Source: Pyrrhosoma nymphula (lineage: Eukaryota; Arthropoda; Insecta; Odonata; Coenagrionidae). Taken from it: a stretch of DNA of 64,000 bases. A program made the translations under genes and the position numbers. Position 1 is the first letter of the stretch. Every line of letters begins with the position of its first letter. Positions 12,526 through 24,250 of this stretch are shown here, in pieces. Location: contig OY754329.1 in assembly GCA_963573305.1 (NCBI GenBank), forward strand, positions 61,625,084-61,689,083, written 5' to 3'. The notes below the pieces were generated by a model. The model saw only the letters and a program-made list of their open reading frames with translations, was not told the origin of the DNA and ran no database searches.

Positions 12526-13290
12526 CGCGTCGGGAATGGATGTTGAGTTTTTGTGTAGGATTAAGATCTTAGATCAAGCGGAGCTATATAATCTTAGCTG
12601 TTGGAGCGCCGAAAATGCAAGTCTACTACTGTTCAAGAGAACGAAGCATCGAGCAGCACTTAGCGTGGGTGGGTATCCGAAGGGTTTGAAAAAGGAGTGG
12701 TGAGGGGTTAGAGCCGCATGTATTCTTTCTCTCGTGTGTGTGCATGTGAATGACGGAAGGGCGTATCCTCATTCAACTGGCGCCCCTCACAATGTCCTCT
12801 CTCCTCGCCCCCTTGTCATTCCCCCCTCTCTCCTTTTCTCCCCCCCCCTCCCCGAGAACTAAAACTTCCCCTCCTCTCTCCTCCCTTGTGCCGATCATCC
12901 GAAAACTTTCTTTCAACTCTCATGAGAATTTTCCTCCGCGCGAACTGCTGACGGACGGGTCTGCTGACTGGCTCTCTGCTTTGCTGACTCCGGAGGTAAA
13001 TTGTCTCTCCGCTCGCCAATGTTGAAGATGAAATCTATTGTGTTAAATTCGCACTGCTGTGAAAGGCCTTCAGCCCTGAAAGTAGCTTCGCTCAGCTTGC
13101 ATACGTATTTAAAAAAAATAACGAATTAGACTTTGCGCAGCAACTTACCAGCTATGGATGCATACACTGAAAAATTTTCTGGTGATATTTAAATGTATAT
13201 GTTACGTGGAAAACTTGGATTTAAGATGGCCAAATTGTGGATGTCATTTTACATCGCCTGAACCAAGATCTAAATAATAAGATACACGCA
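12526..13290. other. Gene-free; CT-rich tract
   Basis: The plus strand is strongly CT-rich from about 12785 to 12890. Open frames on both strands here (12750-13025) follow from this composition and contain only Pro/Ser-rich or Arg/Gly-rich sequence. Confidence 0.45.
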
Positions 13291-13388
13291 ACGTCCATGC
13301 CGAAGTCGGTATTCAAACCCGAAACCCACGGAAATCTAGTCCGAAGTGTTTTCAAACTGGCTACCGCTGTCAATATATGCATTATGTG
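13275..13388 (-). mobile_element. tRNA-derived SINE, family C
   Basis: On the minus strand an A box (GGTAGCCAGTTTGAAAACAC) and a B box (GGGTTTGAATACC) are spaced as in a tRNA gene. They are followed by GGCATGGACGTTGCGTGT and, a little further, AGATCTTGG. The copy at 15.95-16.07 kb has the matching downstream block ATGGACGTTTTGTGTTG and AAGGTCTTGG. This shared body is why I group the two as one family. Confidence 0.6.
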
Positions 13389-15900
13389 TGGGGAAATGAA
13401 GTAAAAGAGGATCCGTAAGAGAATCTGAAATAGTATGTTTTTTATCTTTTAAAGGTGTATCAAAGAACTAAGATTCTTTCTATCTCACTTAGGTGATAGC
13501 TAATTGATAGGCTAGCTGCATGTTGAACTATGATTTTCGATTGGAGGAAAGGAATATGAGTACGAGAGGTAGGTATGAAGGTACTGATTTTGAGTGTAGT
13601 CCGTGTAGTGGGGGAAACTAATCAATTCGGAATGCTCCTTGCCTCTGAATTAAATGCGCTAATGATGAAGTAATGTAGCCACATTTCTGTGTTGGAACGG
13701 GTTTGTAACCGCATTATGCAAGTGGTGGTTGTTGGAACGCGATGCTGATGCTCTATTTAGAAGAATTAGCTGGATACCGATGGCTCCCTGTTTTGCTTCC
13801 GTCTGCGGAAGGCAGATCGGGATTGCACTGGCCTGATAGCCCAAAGGCTGCGTATTCTAGTCTACTACTACAAGTAGCCTCGGGCTCGGGTGATGGAGAT
13901 TCTTAGGACTGAGTTCTTAGGCGTTAGAAGGTGTGATAATATCATAGATGAAACCTTAGCAGCTGGTGCAACGAAAATTCAAATCTACTCCTAATATTTT
14001 GCGGCGCACCTCCTCAACCGTCATAGACGTGCATTTACATTTTCCATCAATTAGGTTGGCGCACGTGCTTTCTTCTCATTGCAGACTGCCCGTCGAGTAT
14101 GCAGTGCCTGCGTAAGTTAGACGAGAATACTTCATTTAAGTGACCTGCAAGGCGTGCAACATAATTTATTATCATTAAATTTTTGCTCTCCTCAAACTTT
14201 AAGTGAAGTGCTAAAGTTTTCTTCGCTCCGTCCGGGGAATTTGATTCGCTCTCTTTGACACCAGTGTCATTTTCGTCCGGGGACGCGACCCGTAATAATA
14301 TATTATCCATTTTAAAGACATGGAACCGGTGGATGTTTGTCTTCGGGTCTCAAAACGTCGAGTCATCCTCGATTCGTGGTTTCTTTTTTTCGTTACTCGT
14401 CTCCTAATTCAATCGCGTTTTCGTCCCCTTAATTTCGACGGCGGTGGGGGGAGGGGGATTTGAGGGGATTCGGTGATGTCATATGATGGGAGGCGTAGAT
14501 TACGTGAGCATTTGAAAAGCTGTGGGAGGAGGCGTCGAACGGACGGTAATAGGAAATCGGGTGACATCATTGACAAATATGTTCATATTTTAAGAAACTT
14601 GGTGGTCTTCAACGCGTTTCTATTGGCTCAGCACGGCGAATAAATTTCTGAAAATGCACGATATCTTCAGTTCTATCGACGGAATATGATGGCATGTTCA
14701 TTTATTTACCTTTCCATTCATGGCATTAATCGAAAGAATCGACATTTGTCGAGTGTTAGTGAGTGACAATTGGTAGGGATATGAAAATGTTGACTGATTT
14801 CCTCTAGGCATTTATTATAACTCTTTATTTACTGATTTAAATAACATTGATTGTTGGAATCCGCTGAATATTGAATAATGAATATTCACTGATGATTTTC
14901 AAGGTCATACGAAAAAAAACAATTCTTCACGCACAGCCAATTGTTTTTTCAACGTTTAAAAACCTGAATACCCCATTTTTCACACAGTACTGTGGTTGAA
15001 TGAGAGTAAAACATTTTTTCATGCATATTGGCCCCCGCTTCTTTTGAAAGTCGTTTAAACTGAAAAAAAAAAACGATTAGAAAATTTTATTCGTATTCTT
15101 AGCCATCACCTGGGCTCCGGTATGGTCGAAAAAATATGATTGGCATAGAAGCAAATGAAGAAGTCAAATGTCAATCATATGTCGTGGCCGTGGTGTTCGG
15201 ATACAACGAATCAGACGCATGTGAACATTTTCCATTCATGAAACAATGACCTTTTGTGTATTTGAGCTCGAATATTCTTTGCACACCATGCTAATGCACA
15301 TGCGTGCTCGTGGAAACGTGTATTTGTGGGCAGTCGTCCGCCGTAGTTCCCGGCCGATCGTCTCTTCGAGTCGGGATATGGGTGGAGGGGAGGGAGACCT
15401 TCCGTCTTCGACCCACTCAATCTTTCGCAACCCTCGTACATTCGATTTGCCCTCTCCCCGAACTCAAATGTTTTATCTCGCCAACTTTTTTCCGGAAGGG
15501 ATATAATGGTCCTTTTCTACGTATATTTTATTATAGCTTCCGGTGACGCCGAAGGGCAAAGAAAAACTTGCCTCAAAGCCGTTTCCCTTTGGATATGAAG
15601 ATTGGCAGGAGTCCCGGTTGGTCTCGAAAAAATAAAGGAATTTACCTTTGTATCATGAGTGAATTTAGAGTATCGTATATCTTGTAGTTATCATTTATTC
15701 CGTGCCCATATTAGACCAGTGGCGCTGGTGGACCTCTACTGTGTAGCCATGGTGGTGTTTGCACGTGTGTACTAATTAGAGTATTGGATTTGTTATTGTT
15801 TGAGGTTGATTTTTATAAAACACATTACATATATCACCCTGTTTTTAAAACAAATTGCCTATTAAATTGGAGTGGGAAACACTTAGCTAAGTAGTTGTGG
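13389..15900. other. Gene-free stretch
   Basis: No gene recognised. Sequence around 14340-14560 and 15320-15480 is richer in G+C, with a GGTGGGGGGAGGGGG tract near 14440. Overlapping open frames at 15211-15546 on both strands have no family motif. Confidence 0.4.
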
Positions 15901-15924
15901 TGTACTTAGCTCTTCGGTTCTTCA

Positions 15925-16070
15925 ACTACTATGGTTATATCACGCCGTATTACCCAAGACCTTAATTCTAGGGCAACACAAAACGTCCATATATGAGGCG
16001 GGGTTTGAATCCGCGACCTTGCCAGTCAAGCGCATCACCGATCTGGCTAATCCTGCCGGATGCTCATTTA
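15925..16070 (-). mobile_element. tRNA-derived SINE, family C
   Basis: Minus-strand A box (TTAGCCAGATCGGTGATGCG) and a well preserved B box (GGATTCAAACC) about 30 bases later give a clear tRNA-like head at about 16058-15998. The following TATGGACGTTTTGTGTTG and AAGGTCTTGGGTAATA match the body of the 13.3-kb copy. It is better preserved than that copy. The acceptor arms do not pair convincingly, so a working tRNA is unlikely. Confidence 0.68.
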
Positions 16071-16780
16071 CATTAACCCAATGTTATTTCTAGAGCTTGC
16101 GGAGGGAGGCTTTGGTAGACCTGGGATTAATATTATATTTCTGTTATAAATGAGCATGTACACAGCAAACTTTCATCGAGAAAGTATGCAAAATGTTTTC
16201 GCATCTACAAGGTCTACTTTGGTGTGGTAAACCTTACGTCTGATTCGATCGCGGATTTTTAGAGAATAGGAGTACTTTATTATGTATATTTATTTATGGA
16301 AAACCATCTGTGTGACTATACCTATCTCCTTATGATCAAGCCTGCCATTTTAATGATGCGAATTTACAATCATTCCTTCGTTGTCGAAAACTTATCGATT
16401 TTCAGTACAACTTAGACAAAAAACTTATGGGCAAAGTGTCACCCACTTTTCCTTAATCACTTGATCGGGGGTCATTCCTAATTTTTATCGATAGTAAAAA
16501 TACAATCGACTTATGAAATTTGTGAGAATTTTCTTTGGTTGATGAATTGAATACATGAGTTGAGAAAGTATGAACAACGGTTCGCACCAAATACAACATA
16601 TTGAATGCTAGTGAAATCCATTTTAGGTATTGATAGGAAGTGTGGTATCTGACGTTGCTCGATGCAACCTGGGCGTCGAATTATAAGACTCAATGGACTC
16701 CCATGATAGTTGATATTAAAAGGAAACGAACGAATGTCACGGTTCCATCCCATAGTTTGCCTATTTAGATCACGCCGTCT
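16071..16780. other. No recognisable feature
   Basis: A+T-rich and without a coding signal; nothing identified. Confidence 0.4.
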
Positions 16781-17210
16781 CGTCTTCTATGGATCCCGAA
16801 TACGTGGGGCCGTATCCTTACATGGGGCGCGTTTGAGCACATCGGCGTGACCAAGTAAAATAGCGTTTGAGTGCCGTGCATTCGCCAAGTCGAGCGTCCA
16901 TCCGGAGTCCAATCGCGCCGATGAAGGGCGCTCATTACTTTCCCGTCCCATTACCTTCGTCTTCCATCTCAACAGGTGAGCGCCCTTAAAAGGCGCGATC
17001 TTTTTCACCCGCGAGGCACTCTACGCCGGGTCTGACAATGGGAGCGGGTTGGCCTGGATGACACTCGCATACTTGGCGTGCATCCTGGAGCGATTTGAAT
17101 TCGGGAACGGATTAGCGGGCATCACGCTCCCTCGCCCACGCGGAACTCACCTTTATTTTTAAGCCCGCCGTGTCCTCCTAGGCTCCTACCCACTCATTTG
17201 GGGGTTTCGT
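16781..17210. promoter_or_regulatory. GC-rich island, possible cis-regulatory DNA
   Basis: This block stands out from its A+T-rich flanks by high G+C, many CpG dinucleotides, repeated GGCGCG/GCGCCC motifs and a GGATTA (Bicoid/Otd-type) site near 17110. It contains an inverted pair, GGGCGCTCA at about 16926 and TGAGCGCCC at about 16977. No frame through it shows a protein family. Retained CpG in a region with no identifiable transposon could mean an enhancer, an unmethylated island or a conserved element. This is inference from composition only. Confidence 0.25.
16940..16985 (+). other. Possible recursive splice site (weak)
   Basis: A long pyrimidine-rich run (about 16938-16970) leads into AACAG followed at once by GTGAGC (junction 16975/16976). 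An acceptor joined directly to a donor is the arrangement of a ratchet point, where a giant intron is removed in steps. The donor is GTGAGC rather than the preferred GTAAGT and the pyrimidine run is broken by A and G, so this is much weaker than the site at 39230. Confidence 0.25.
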
Positions 17211-19162
17211 GTGGTGGCTAATACTTGGACCTGTAACATGGTCATGGCTCGTGCACCACATTGAAAATCCCCGTCTCTCTTTCCTTTTATGGGGGCAAAC
17301 TCCTTAATTCGAAATTTAACCTTTGAGTACCACGTGGCTATGTATTATCACAAAAGAAAGGTGAAGATGCGACTCTTAAAAACGCTAACTTCGCCGGAGA
17401 ACAAGAAATCATAATTCCGTGCTGCCTAAATCGAGCTTTCCTTTTAGTTGTAACCTATGTTCGCCCATTAAAAAAATAATATTAGGTTATAAATTGGAAA
17501 TTCAACTAGCGGTTAGATCTTTAAAACCAAAATGATCTGAAGTATTTTGCGTAGATTCGTGATTTTTTTCATTTGCGCAATATCATCAAATTTGTGACGA
17601 TATCCGCGTAAGCAACTTGCACACCAAGTGCCAACTACGATGCTTCGTTGTCTTATGCCTATTGCTCAGTACATTATTTTTAAACCACAATGATAAAAAC
17701 TGATTTTATGTACTAATATGTGCTAAACATGTATAATAGCTAATGCATGCTCGCCATGAAAAATTAAAAGAAAGAAAGGGGTATGAATATTATTACGGTG
17801 TTTCTTTTTAAAAAATGTACATGTCCATTAAACAACCAGAGGCAATTAAGACCTATACAACCCGGAACAAAGGGTTAACGATTCTTAACAAGCTCTCGAA
17901 TCCTATGTCTGTGCTTAAACCTCTCGGATACTTATGCTTTTTCTTTTAAAAAGGCAGTATAAATTGACAACAACTCTTAAAAATGTATTGGTGAATCATC
18001 TTAGGGGATGGAGCAGGGTAAGTGAATTATATGAAAGGTTTTTTCAGATCAGATGCTTCTTACCTCATTTATGGAATTTTGTTTTTCTATCGCTGTGATT
18101 TTTGCATCCAAAAACAGTAAAACACATACTATGTTCAAAATTACTTAATATTTATATTTCCAAATATTCATCAGATTTTCAGCTAAAAAGTGACACTATT
18201 TGCGTTTAAACTTAACTTCAAAATAATCAACTTGGCAAGTAGGATCGTTTTGTATCCACTAAGTATGGAAGCGTCATGCCTTCTATGCGCCCAATGCTTC
18301 TACGTTTGCCAAAATGCTAATTTTGAGGGAACGGGGATTTTCAATAAGGTGAACGGTGGTTACATGCTTCGCGAATGCATAACCTAAAGAGAGTTCACCC
18401 TATCCACGCAACGTATTGTTTCTGAAGCCAATGAAAGACGATGTTTGCGACATCAAACACGGTGAGACTCGTGGAATTTACATGGTGGAGCCCGGAGGCA
18501 TGGTGGAATATCCGAAAAACTCACTCTCAGGGTTTAGGAATTGTGTTGGTGAAACTATTTTTAAATTCTACCTTACTGTACAGCATTTAATTTTTTAACA
18601 GAAGGGGAAGGAAGGTCTGTTGTTCCTCGGACACCTATTAATGAGATATGCGTAAGGTGGTTGAGTAATTTTTTTTCTTTTGCCGACCCTTATTCCGCTG
18701 CAAAAAATCCAGAGACACCTATACTTACGGCAAGAAAGGGTTTGGAATTTATACGGACTCTACTACTGCTACTACTACTATTTATACGGGTATGCCGGTA
18801 TTTCCATGTCTGTCGTCCAGCGCCAAATATTTGATAGGACAACTTCCTCCGCTGAGAGCGTTTATAATCATGAATGTACAGACTATTTTACTTGCTGGCT
18901 ATATTTCATTCGTAACAATTTTTGTCGGTCGAATAATATCTAAATTCAGCGATCTAAGATTAACGACAAGCTTTGATGAAATCAGTTTATACAACCCGGT
19001 GTGATTGTTTAGAATAGATTGTATAGAATAGATTGAATAGACAGTAAATTTTCATTCTGTATATAACGTTCATAAATAATGAAGAGCCTATAATACTTAG
19101 TAAATGTTTGCCTTTTAGATATATTTTTCAGTTCAGTTTCGCCTTTTACTAGAGTGATTGCT
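17211..19162. other. Gene-free stretch
   Basis: No gene recognised. A TAC/TGC trinucleotide microsatellite lies at about 18759-18781. The four short plus-strand frames between 18190 and 19004 show no domain. Confidence 0.4.
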
Positions 19163-19265
19163 CATAGGTATTGAAAAATTATCGATAGGCACTGTGTAAT
19201 GAAATGTATAGCAATGCAGTACATTTTATTACAAAATGTCTACCGATGATTTTTCAATACTATAG
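19163..19265. repeat. Imperfect foldback, 46-bp arms
   Basis: CATAGGTATTGAAAAATTAT... at 19163-19208 is the near reverse complement of 19220-19265, with an 11-base loop (TAGCAATGCAG). The arms share TATTGAAAAAT, ATCG, TGTAATNAAATGTA and differ at about nine positions, some of which would be G-U pairs in RNA. Size and shape would suit either a tiny foldback MITE or a microRNA-like hairpin. I see no target-site duplication. Confidence 0.65.
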
Positions 19266-21055
19266 CATGCATGCACGAGATTCACATGATTGTGACGTCT
19301 TGCCCTCTTCATCTACCTCTATATATCCACCCAATCCTCCCACCCCATTCCCCTTCCCTCCTCCTTAAAAGGCTTTCGTCTTCTTGGATGTACCTATGTA
19401 AGACGTTCGCGTCGGGCACCGGCGTCGGACGTCAGAATCGTGAAAAGACACTTCATTTACCGAGTCCCTTTACCGTCAACAAACCACCGTTCTTTCTTCT
19501 TTATTCTCTTTTCGTTCTCCAAAGGGTTTTCCTTTCATCCACGGGCGACTGGTTGGGAGTTCTCAGCGAGGAGGCGTGAAATCGGGAACCCCTTTTTGAC
19601 TTGGCGAGATTAAAAGTAGCGTCGGAAGAGTAAGTGCTGTTGGAGTCTCGCCGAATCCCGATTTATTTTTATTTTCCAGATTATCACGTGATATTTCTTC
19701 CGACCGACTGAGACTTGACGACTATTCGAGATGTTTGTAGACAGCTAGCCTCAAGTTCAGATAACTTGCGCGTCGAGATAAAAGTTTTGTGGCCGGCGCC
19801 TTTAAAGCGAGTAACCTCCGCCTGTAAGAAGAATATGTTTCTAGAAAGTAGTATATGAGCTACTGCTCATCGTAGACAAGGTGAATTATTTATATTTGTA
19901 AATCAGCATATACTGTGTTACTTTTCCGAGATTAATCAATGTGGAGAGATGAATTTTCGGTCCAAAAGTATTTTTTGCGGATGTTCTTCTTTTTACCCTC
20001 TTTGGGCTTGAATATGATGATGACGACACTCCGGGAGGAGTGTATTCCAGCAGTATTATCATGGGAACCGCATGTTGGTTTTCAATTGGGGGAGATGCTT
20101 TGGTGATAATTTATTTTGTAAAAGAAATTACGCGTATTCGACTGCATATGGCATATTCCAAAAACATGCCTTGAGGCCCTTATTTACAAATGTATTCTCT
20201 TTTCTAAGAAACCATGGGAGGAAAAATGTTGCATGTGAGGTGTTCTAGACAGTTACTCACCAAAACGAATTACTTTCCACGAGGACCGCTCCAGCAACAT
20301 GGCTTTTAATCCATCGTAATCGCATCGTGCATTTTACGCATCGTGAGAGGCGTTCAACCTTCCGCGCGCCTGAGTCTGATATTATTTTGAATAGTATATC
20401 CATGACGTGCACTTAAAGTAGGTTCCCAAGTTTTTTTCTGAATGTGTCCCGGTTTCGACGTTAGAACATATATCCACTCTGTAATAGCGAGGCTCGATTC
20501 CCTTGTAGCCCTGCCACTAAATTGTTTTTCACTTCTTGGGCTTCCCGGGATCGTATATTCCACAGATGCAGTTGTCTCCTCTTGGCTTTCCACGCGCCTT
20601 CGCGAGTGTCTCTCGTTGGGAGAGTGGTGTCAAATGACCATTAAAAAGGATGGAACACGGGTGAAGGAAAAGACTTTAAGGGTGCGGGGGCGAAGGTCGT
20701 TGGTCCTATTCTGACCCAGTGATCCATAATGGGCCTCGGGCGGTGTGGGGGGGGGGGGGTGAGAGGAGATGAGCAGAGGAGGAGGTTGGGAGACGAGTTC
20801 CCATGGGCGGGCACACGCTCTCCCTTCCAGAATGGGGAGTAGTCTCCATTGTCGTTAATGCAGCGACCTCTTTTTTTCGAGGAACGGACGTCGCGCATCG
20901 CTTCTCCTTCCGGATATTCAGCGTGTTTTCCGCTTAAGCGGTAGTGACTTAAGTACACCGACCTCGTGTCGCAAGTTGAAGTCGAAACTTGCTTCGGTGG
21001 AAAGAAGGTTTTGTTGGCTGTAATTATGTTGTACATTTAGTCAATGGTTTGAATA
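19266..21055. other. Gene-free stretch
   Basis: No gene recognised. A G homopolymer of about 13 bases sits at 20747-20759. The 131-codon minus-strand frame at 20641-21036 spans this low-complexity part and lacks any motif. Confidence 0.4.
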
Positions 21056-21345
21056 AAGATGAGCGAAGAGATGTCAAACATGTTGGAGTAAGAAAGAAAG
21101 CATCTTGGGGAAATTTGAAGGAGGCAGAAGAAGTGATCGTATGGCGTTTTCCGAGGCAACGGGTTTTTGAAGATAGTGATGGAGTTAAGAGTGCTGATTA
21201 AAAAGGAAAGAGGTAAAAAAGAATTGGGTTATTGGACATTTTAAGATAAAGAGAGCGCTGTGTGTGTACGGTTCAAGAGATGGATGATTTTGGACATACA
21301 ATGCGTGGTGGGATTGGCTTAGGATAGACCGAAGATTTGAGATCT
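21056..21345 (+). mobile_element. LINE reverse-transcriptase C-terminal relic
   Basis: From about 21163 one frame reads FLKIVMELRVLIKKERGKKE then LGYWTF and, after a stop, KESAVCVRFKRWMILD. This follows the tail pattern of the LINE at 52.4-53.0 kb (LLKAVIEGRMLGKRERGRK...LGFMDRMKKG) in order and spacing. The part from 21056 to 21160 should correspond to the preceding segment but is frameshifted. It is the 3' end of a non-LTR retrotransposon ORF2, dead through stops and frame changes. The element would lie on the plus strand and be 5' truncated. Confidence 0.55.
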
Positions 21346-21860
21346 GGGGATGGTAGCTTGGCTATAACTGTCTAGGGCCAGTCAATATCGGTAGTACATC
21401 CCATGATGATATAAAATGCACCAGCATTGGTCTTGTATTTGATATGTGGGTAGCTCGCTTACTCGGCAGGCTTAGGCTACCGCGGTCTGAGACGCAAAGC
21501 TTATCATAATTTTGCGTTGTGTCATTTTTCCCGCGAAAGATAAGAGACCATAACAACTGCCAAAGAGACTTTAAGCTAGGTTTGTCGATTGGTAGTGTAG
21601 CTCTTAGTAGTAGTTATTCCTAATACTTGTGTCCTTATCTGCTACCTAGTACTTACAACATGCTGTGTATGTTTTCACTATAACTCTTTAATATCTGTCC
21701 GTATTTGTAGTTTCAATATGTATAAATACTAACGGTCCCTCTAAAATTGGTAGTATATCTGTGGCGTAGTGCATTTTTGTGAGGCTTCGCCTCGTGACAG
21801 GCAATAGCAATGTATGCTAGTGCATCATTAGTCGTAGATACACTAACTTTAGGGTATAGT
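21346..21860. other. Unassigned sequence before a LINE tail
   Basis: No coding signal. Part of this stretch may be the untranslated 3' region of the CR1-like element whose tail follows at 21861-21945, but I cannot place a boundary. Confidence 0.35.
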
Positions 21861-21945
21861 GTAATGTATGTTGGTGACTACTAACCCCCTGCCATACACA
21901 CTTGAGTTGGCTTGCAGGGTACTTTGTAGATGTAGATGTAGATTA
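21861..21945 (+). mobile_element. CR1-like LINE 3' tail
   Basis: The sequence CCCCCTGCCATACACAC is followed by GAGTTGGCTTGCAGGGTA and by a terminal tandem TGTAGATGTAGATGTAGA at about 21927-21944. That hairpin-like block plus a short tandem tail is typical of the 3' end of arthropod CR1/Jockey-group elements, where it serves as the template recognised by the reverse transcriptase. A matching minus-strand tail lies at 10905-10965. Confidence 0.62.
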
Positions 21946-24160
21946 TCGAATGTAGGTAGCGACACGATGCTTTACGCCGCCTGGGGTACCTGGGCTACAA
22001 TACACACTATATTACATCGGCATAGAAAGCGGGTACGGAGAAGGAAAAAGAAAAAAATACCATCCAGTCATTTTGCGTAGGCTATAGTCACCTGAGGTAT
22101 ATGCTTGGTATAAATGTGTCAAATAACCTCGAGAATGTATAGTGAGTTTCTGTCAGGCTGATCCATTAAGAGTGTAGGGAAAAATTAAATCGACGAAAGG
22201 CGGAACTGGTGGTAGATGGATTTCTTGATGATACCGCCTTTGTAGAGAATTGATTCGACGACCTTGGGTCAGAATGAGATGTCTGCGGACCGTCAAGGGA
22301 CCTGATTACAGAGTATTACCACTCACGTAATGTATTCGCTGGTGGGTTTCGTCGGAGGCCGCGCGTTCAGCTATGGATGTTGTGCTGTCCACCTTCGTGA
22401 GTTGGCAGCAACATTAAATCTGCTTTGGTCTTCTACTAAGCTTTCGTTTACAGCTGGATTCCTTGACAGTTTTTGGAGTTTATGTTATTCTTAGATTTTG
22501 AATTATCTTCATTGTGCAAAAATATGGTTGAATTTAATAAATTGTACTCATATTTGATCCTAGCCTCTTATTTAGTTCCTTAGGAATGAAAATATGGAAA
22601 ATAGTCCCTTTTTATAGGTTTTCATGTGTGATTTGTGAACGTGGGAATTTAAATTTTGTGGCCGGCAATTTTGTTATGATGTTTATTTATTATCACCATA
22701 ATTAATCCACAAATCCGAGGTTTACTTAGAATGGCCACTGAAAACTCCAACCATGGGTTTCTCTTAAATCTGTCCAGCAAAATATAAACACCTTTTTTTC
22801 TTTTCAAGTCATGCATTTTTCCCTAATACATTATCTTTCCCCAATCTTCCGCTTCAAAAATGTTTATCCTTTACCCTGTCCACCGATATTTCCATTGAGA
22901 CTCTCAGCGGATTGCGTTATTAAACGTCACTGTTTTCCTTTCTTCTTCCTCGGACTGAGGCTTACAATGACCTGACGAAATCTCTTGACTTTATTTATCT
23001 ATTTTACAAATGGTTCTAAATAGTATTTTTCATAAGCATATGAGTAATACAGTGTCGGTATTAAATTCGTCTTCGGCCTTGTTATGCATCAATTTCCTTT
23101 GTGCTTTTTCATCTTTCCGTCTTGCATTCCTGGACCCAAGGTACACTCGTCTTGGGAGCATACTTTATCCAAGATAAAATGAGTTGAATCTATGCCGTAA
23201 AGTTTTTCGAGCGTCTTCTCTCCTCCCCTGAGTCTTATATAGTTTTCGTAATAACTTTCCTGTCATCTCCAACATTTGTCTTCTTTTTTCCTTTTTTTAC
23301 CTTCAGACAGTCCTTTAATCTTCTTCCATTGCGCGTCCAATTTTCTCCGTCCCTGAGATTTCTCCTTATCACGGCACTGGTTCCTCTCGTGCCCTTCGTC
23401 ACGTTGTTTCTCTCCTTATTTTTCTATTCGATTCGTTAAGCATTCTTTGCCTTAAGTCCATGCACGTCTCCTTTTTCTTCAAACTTAACAATGCCTCATC
23501 TCTCGTTGGGCATAATTGTAACTGTAATAATTTTCTCTTGTACAGTTCCCAATTATTTTCTTGGATTAACCGTATTCACTGGTAGTATTGTTCTTCCTGT
23601 GGCATGTTAACCTGGATTAAAATAATACTTTCCACCCGCTTTTATTCTTAACGATAAAATTTGATCACTGACTAGCTGTGCATTTCAGACCTGATCATTT
23701 ATTCTCTGCCCAAGGATTCGACGAATCTAGCTGTTTCTTCTTTCTTGAGATAAGAATTACTCAGTGCATGTGTCTTATTTTTAGAACATGATTCATTCCC
23801 AATTGTTTTGGTGGAAAATGGAATCACTCCTACTCTTTCTGGGAATATTAATTATTTATATTTTCAAAGGGAGCCAATACCTTTTCCTTTTAACCACCAA
23901 AGCAAGGCGGAGGAAGAAAAAGGCGTCATCCTAATCTTTGAAGAAATATGCTCACAGATTCCGTAATAAACTGGGTAATTTCACTTCAAAGGTTCTGATT
24001 TATTGAATCCCAACAATATAAATTTGATGTTAAATGCTATTTTTTTTCGGAAAGACCCGCCAGGTTTCCCTGGTAACATGTGAAATTCCCGTCTGATAAA
24101 AATTCCTTGAATGAGAAGACCCATTGGGATATTTCGATGGCAGCTATTCGGATGCATTAT
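21946..24160. other. Gene-free stretch
   Basis: No gene recognised. From about 22900 to 23560 the plus strand is CT-rich, so that the minus strand reads as a purine-rich, Glu/Lys/Arg-rich broken frame. It could be a decayed mobile-element ORF, but no motif allows an assignment. Confidence 0.4.
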
Positions 24161-24162
24161 CT

Positions 24163-24250
24163 CATACCGATGCCGGCCGTGGTAATGAGGTCGGTAACGC
24201 GCCGCCCTGGTTACCCAGAGACCACGAGTTTCTAACCTGCCTCGGGCGGG
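24163..24250 (+). mobile_element. Decayed tRNA-like SINE head
   Basis: An A-box-like segment (GTGGTAATGAGGTCGGTAACGC) and a B-box-like segment (CGAGTTTCTAACC) are about 35 bases apart, which fits a tRNA-derived promoter. No body shared with the other SINEs was found, so the family is unassigned. Confidence 0.4.
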
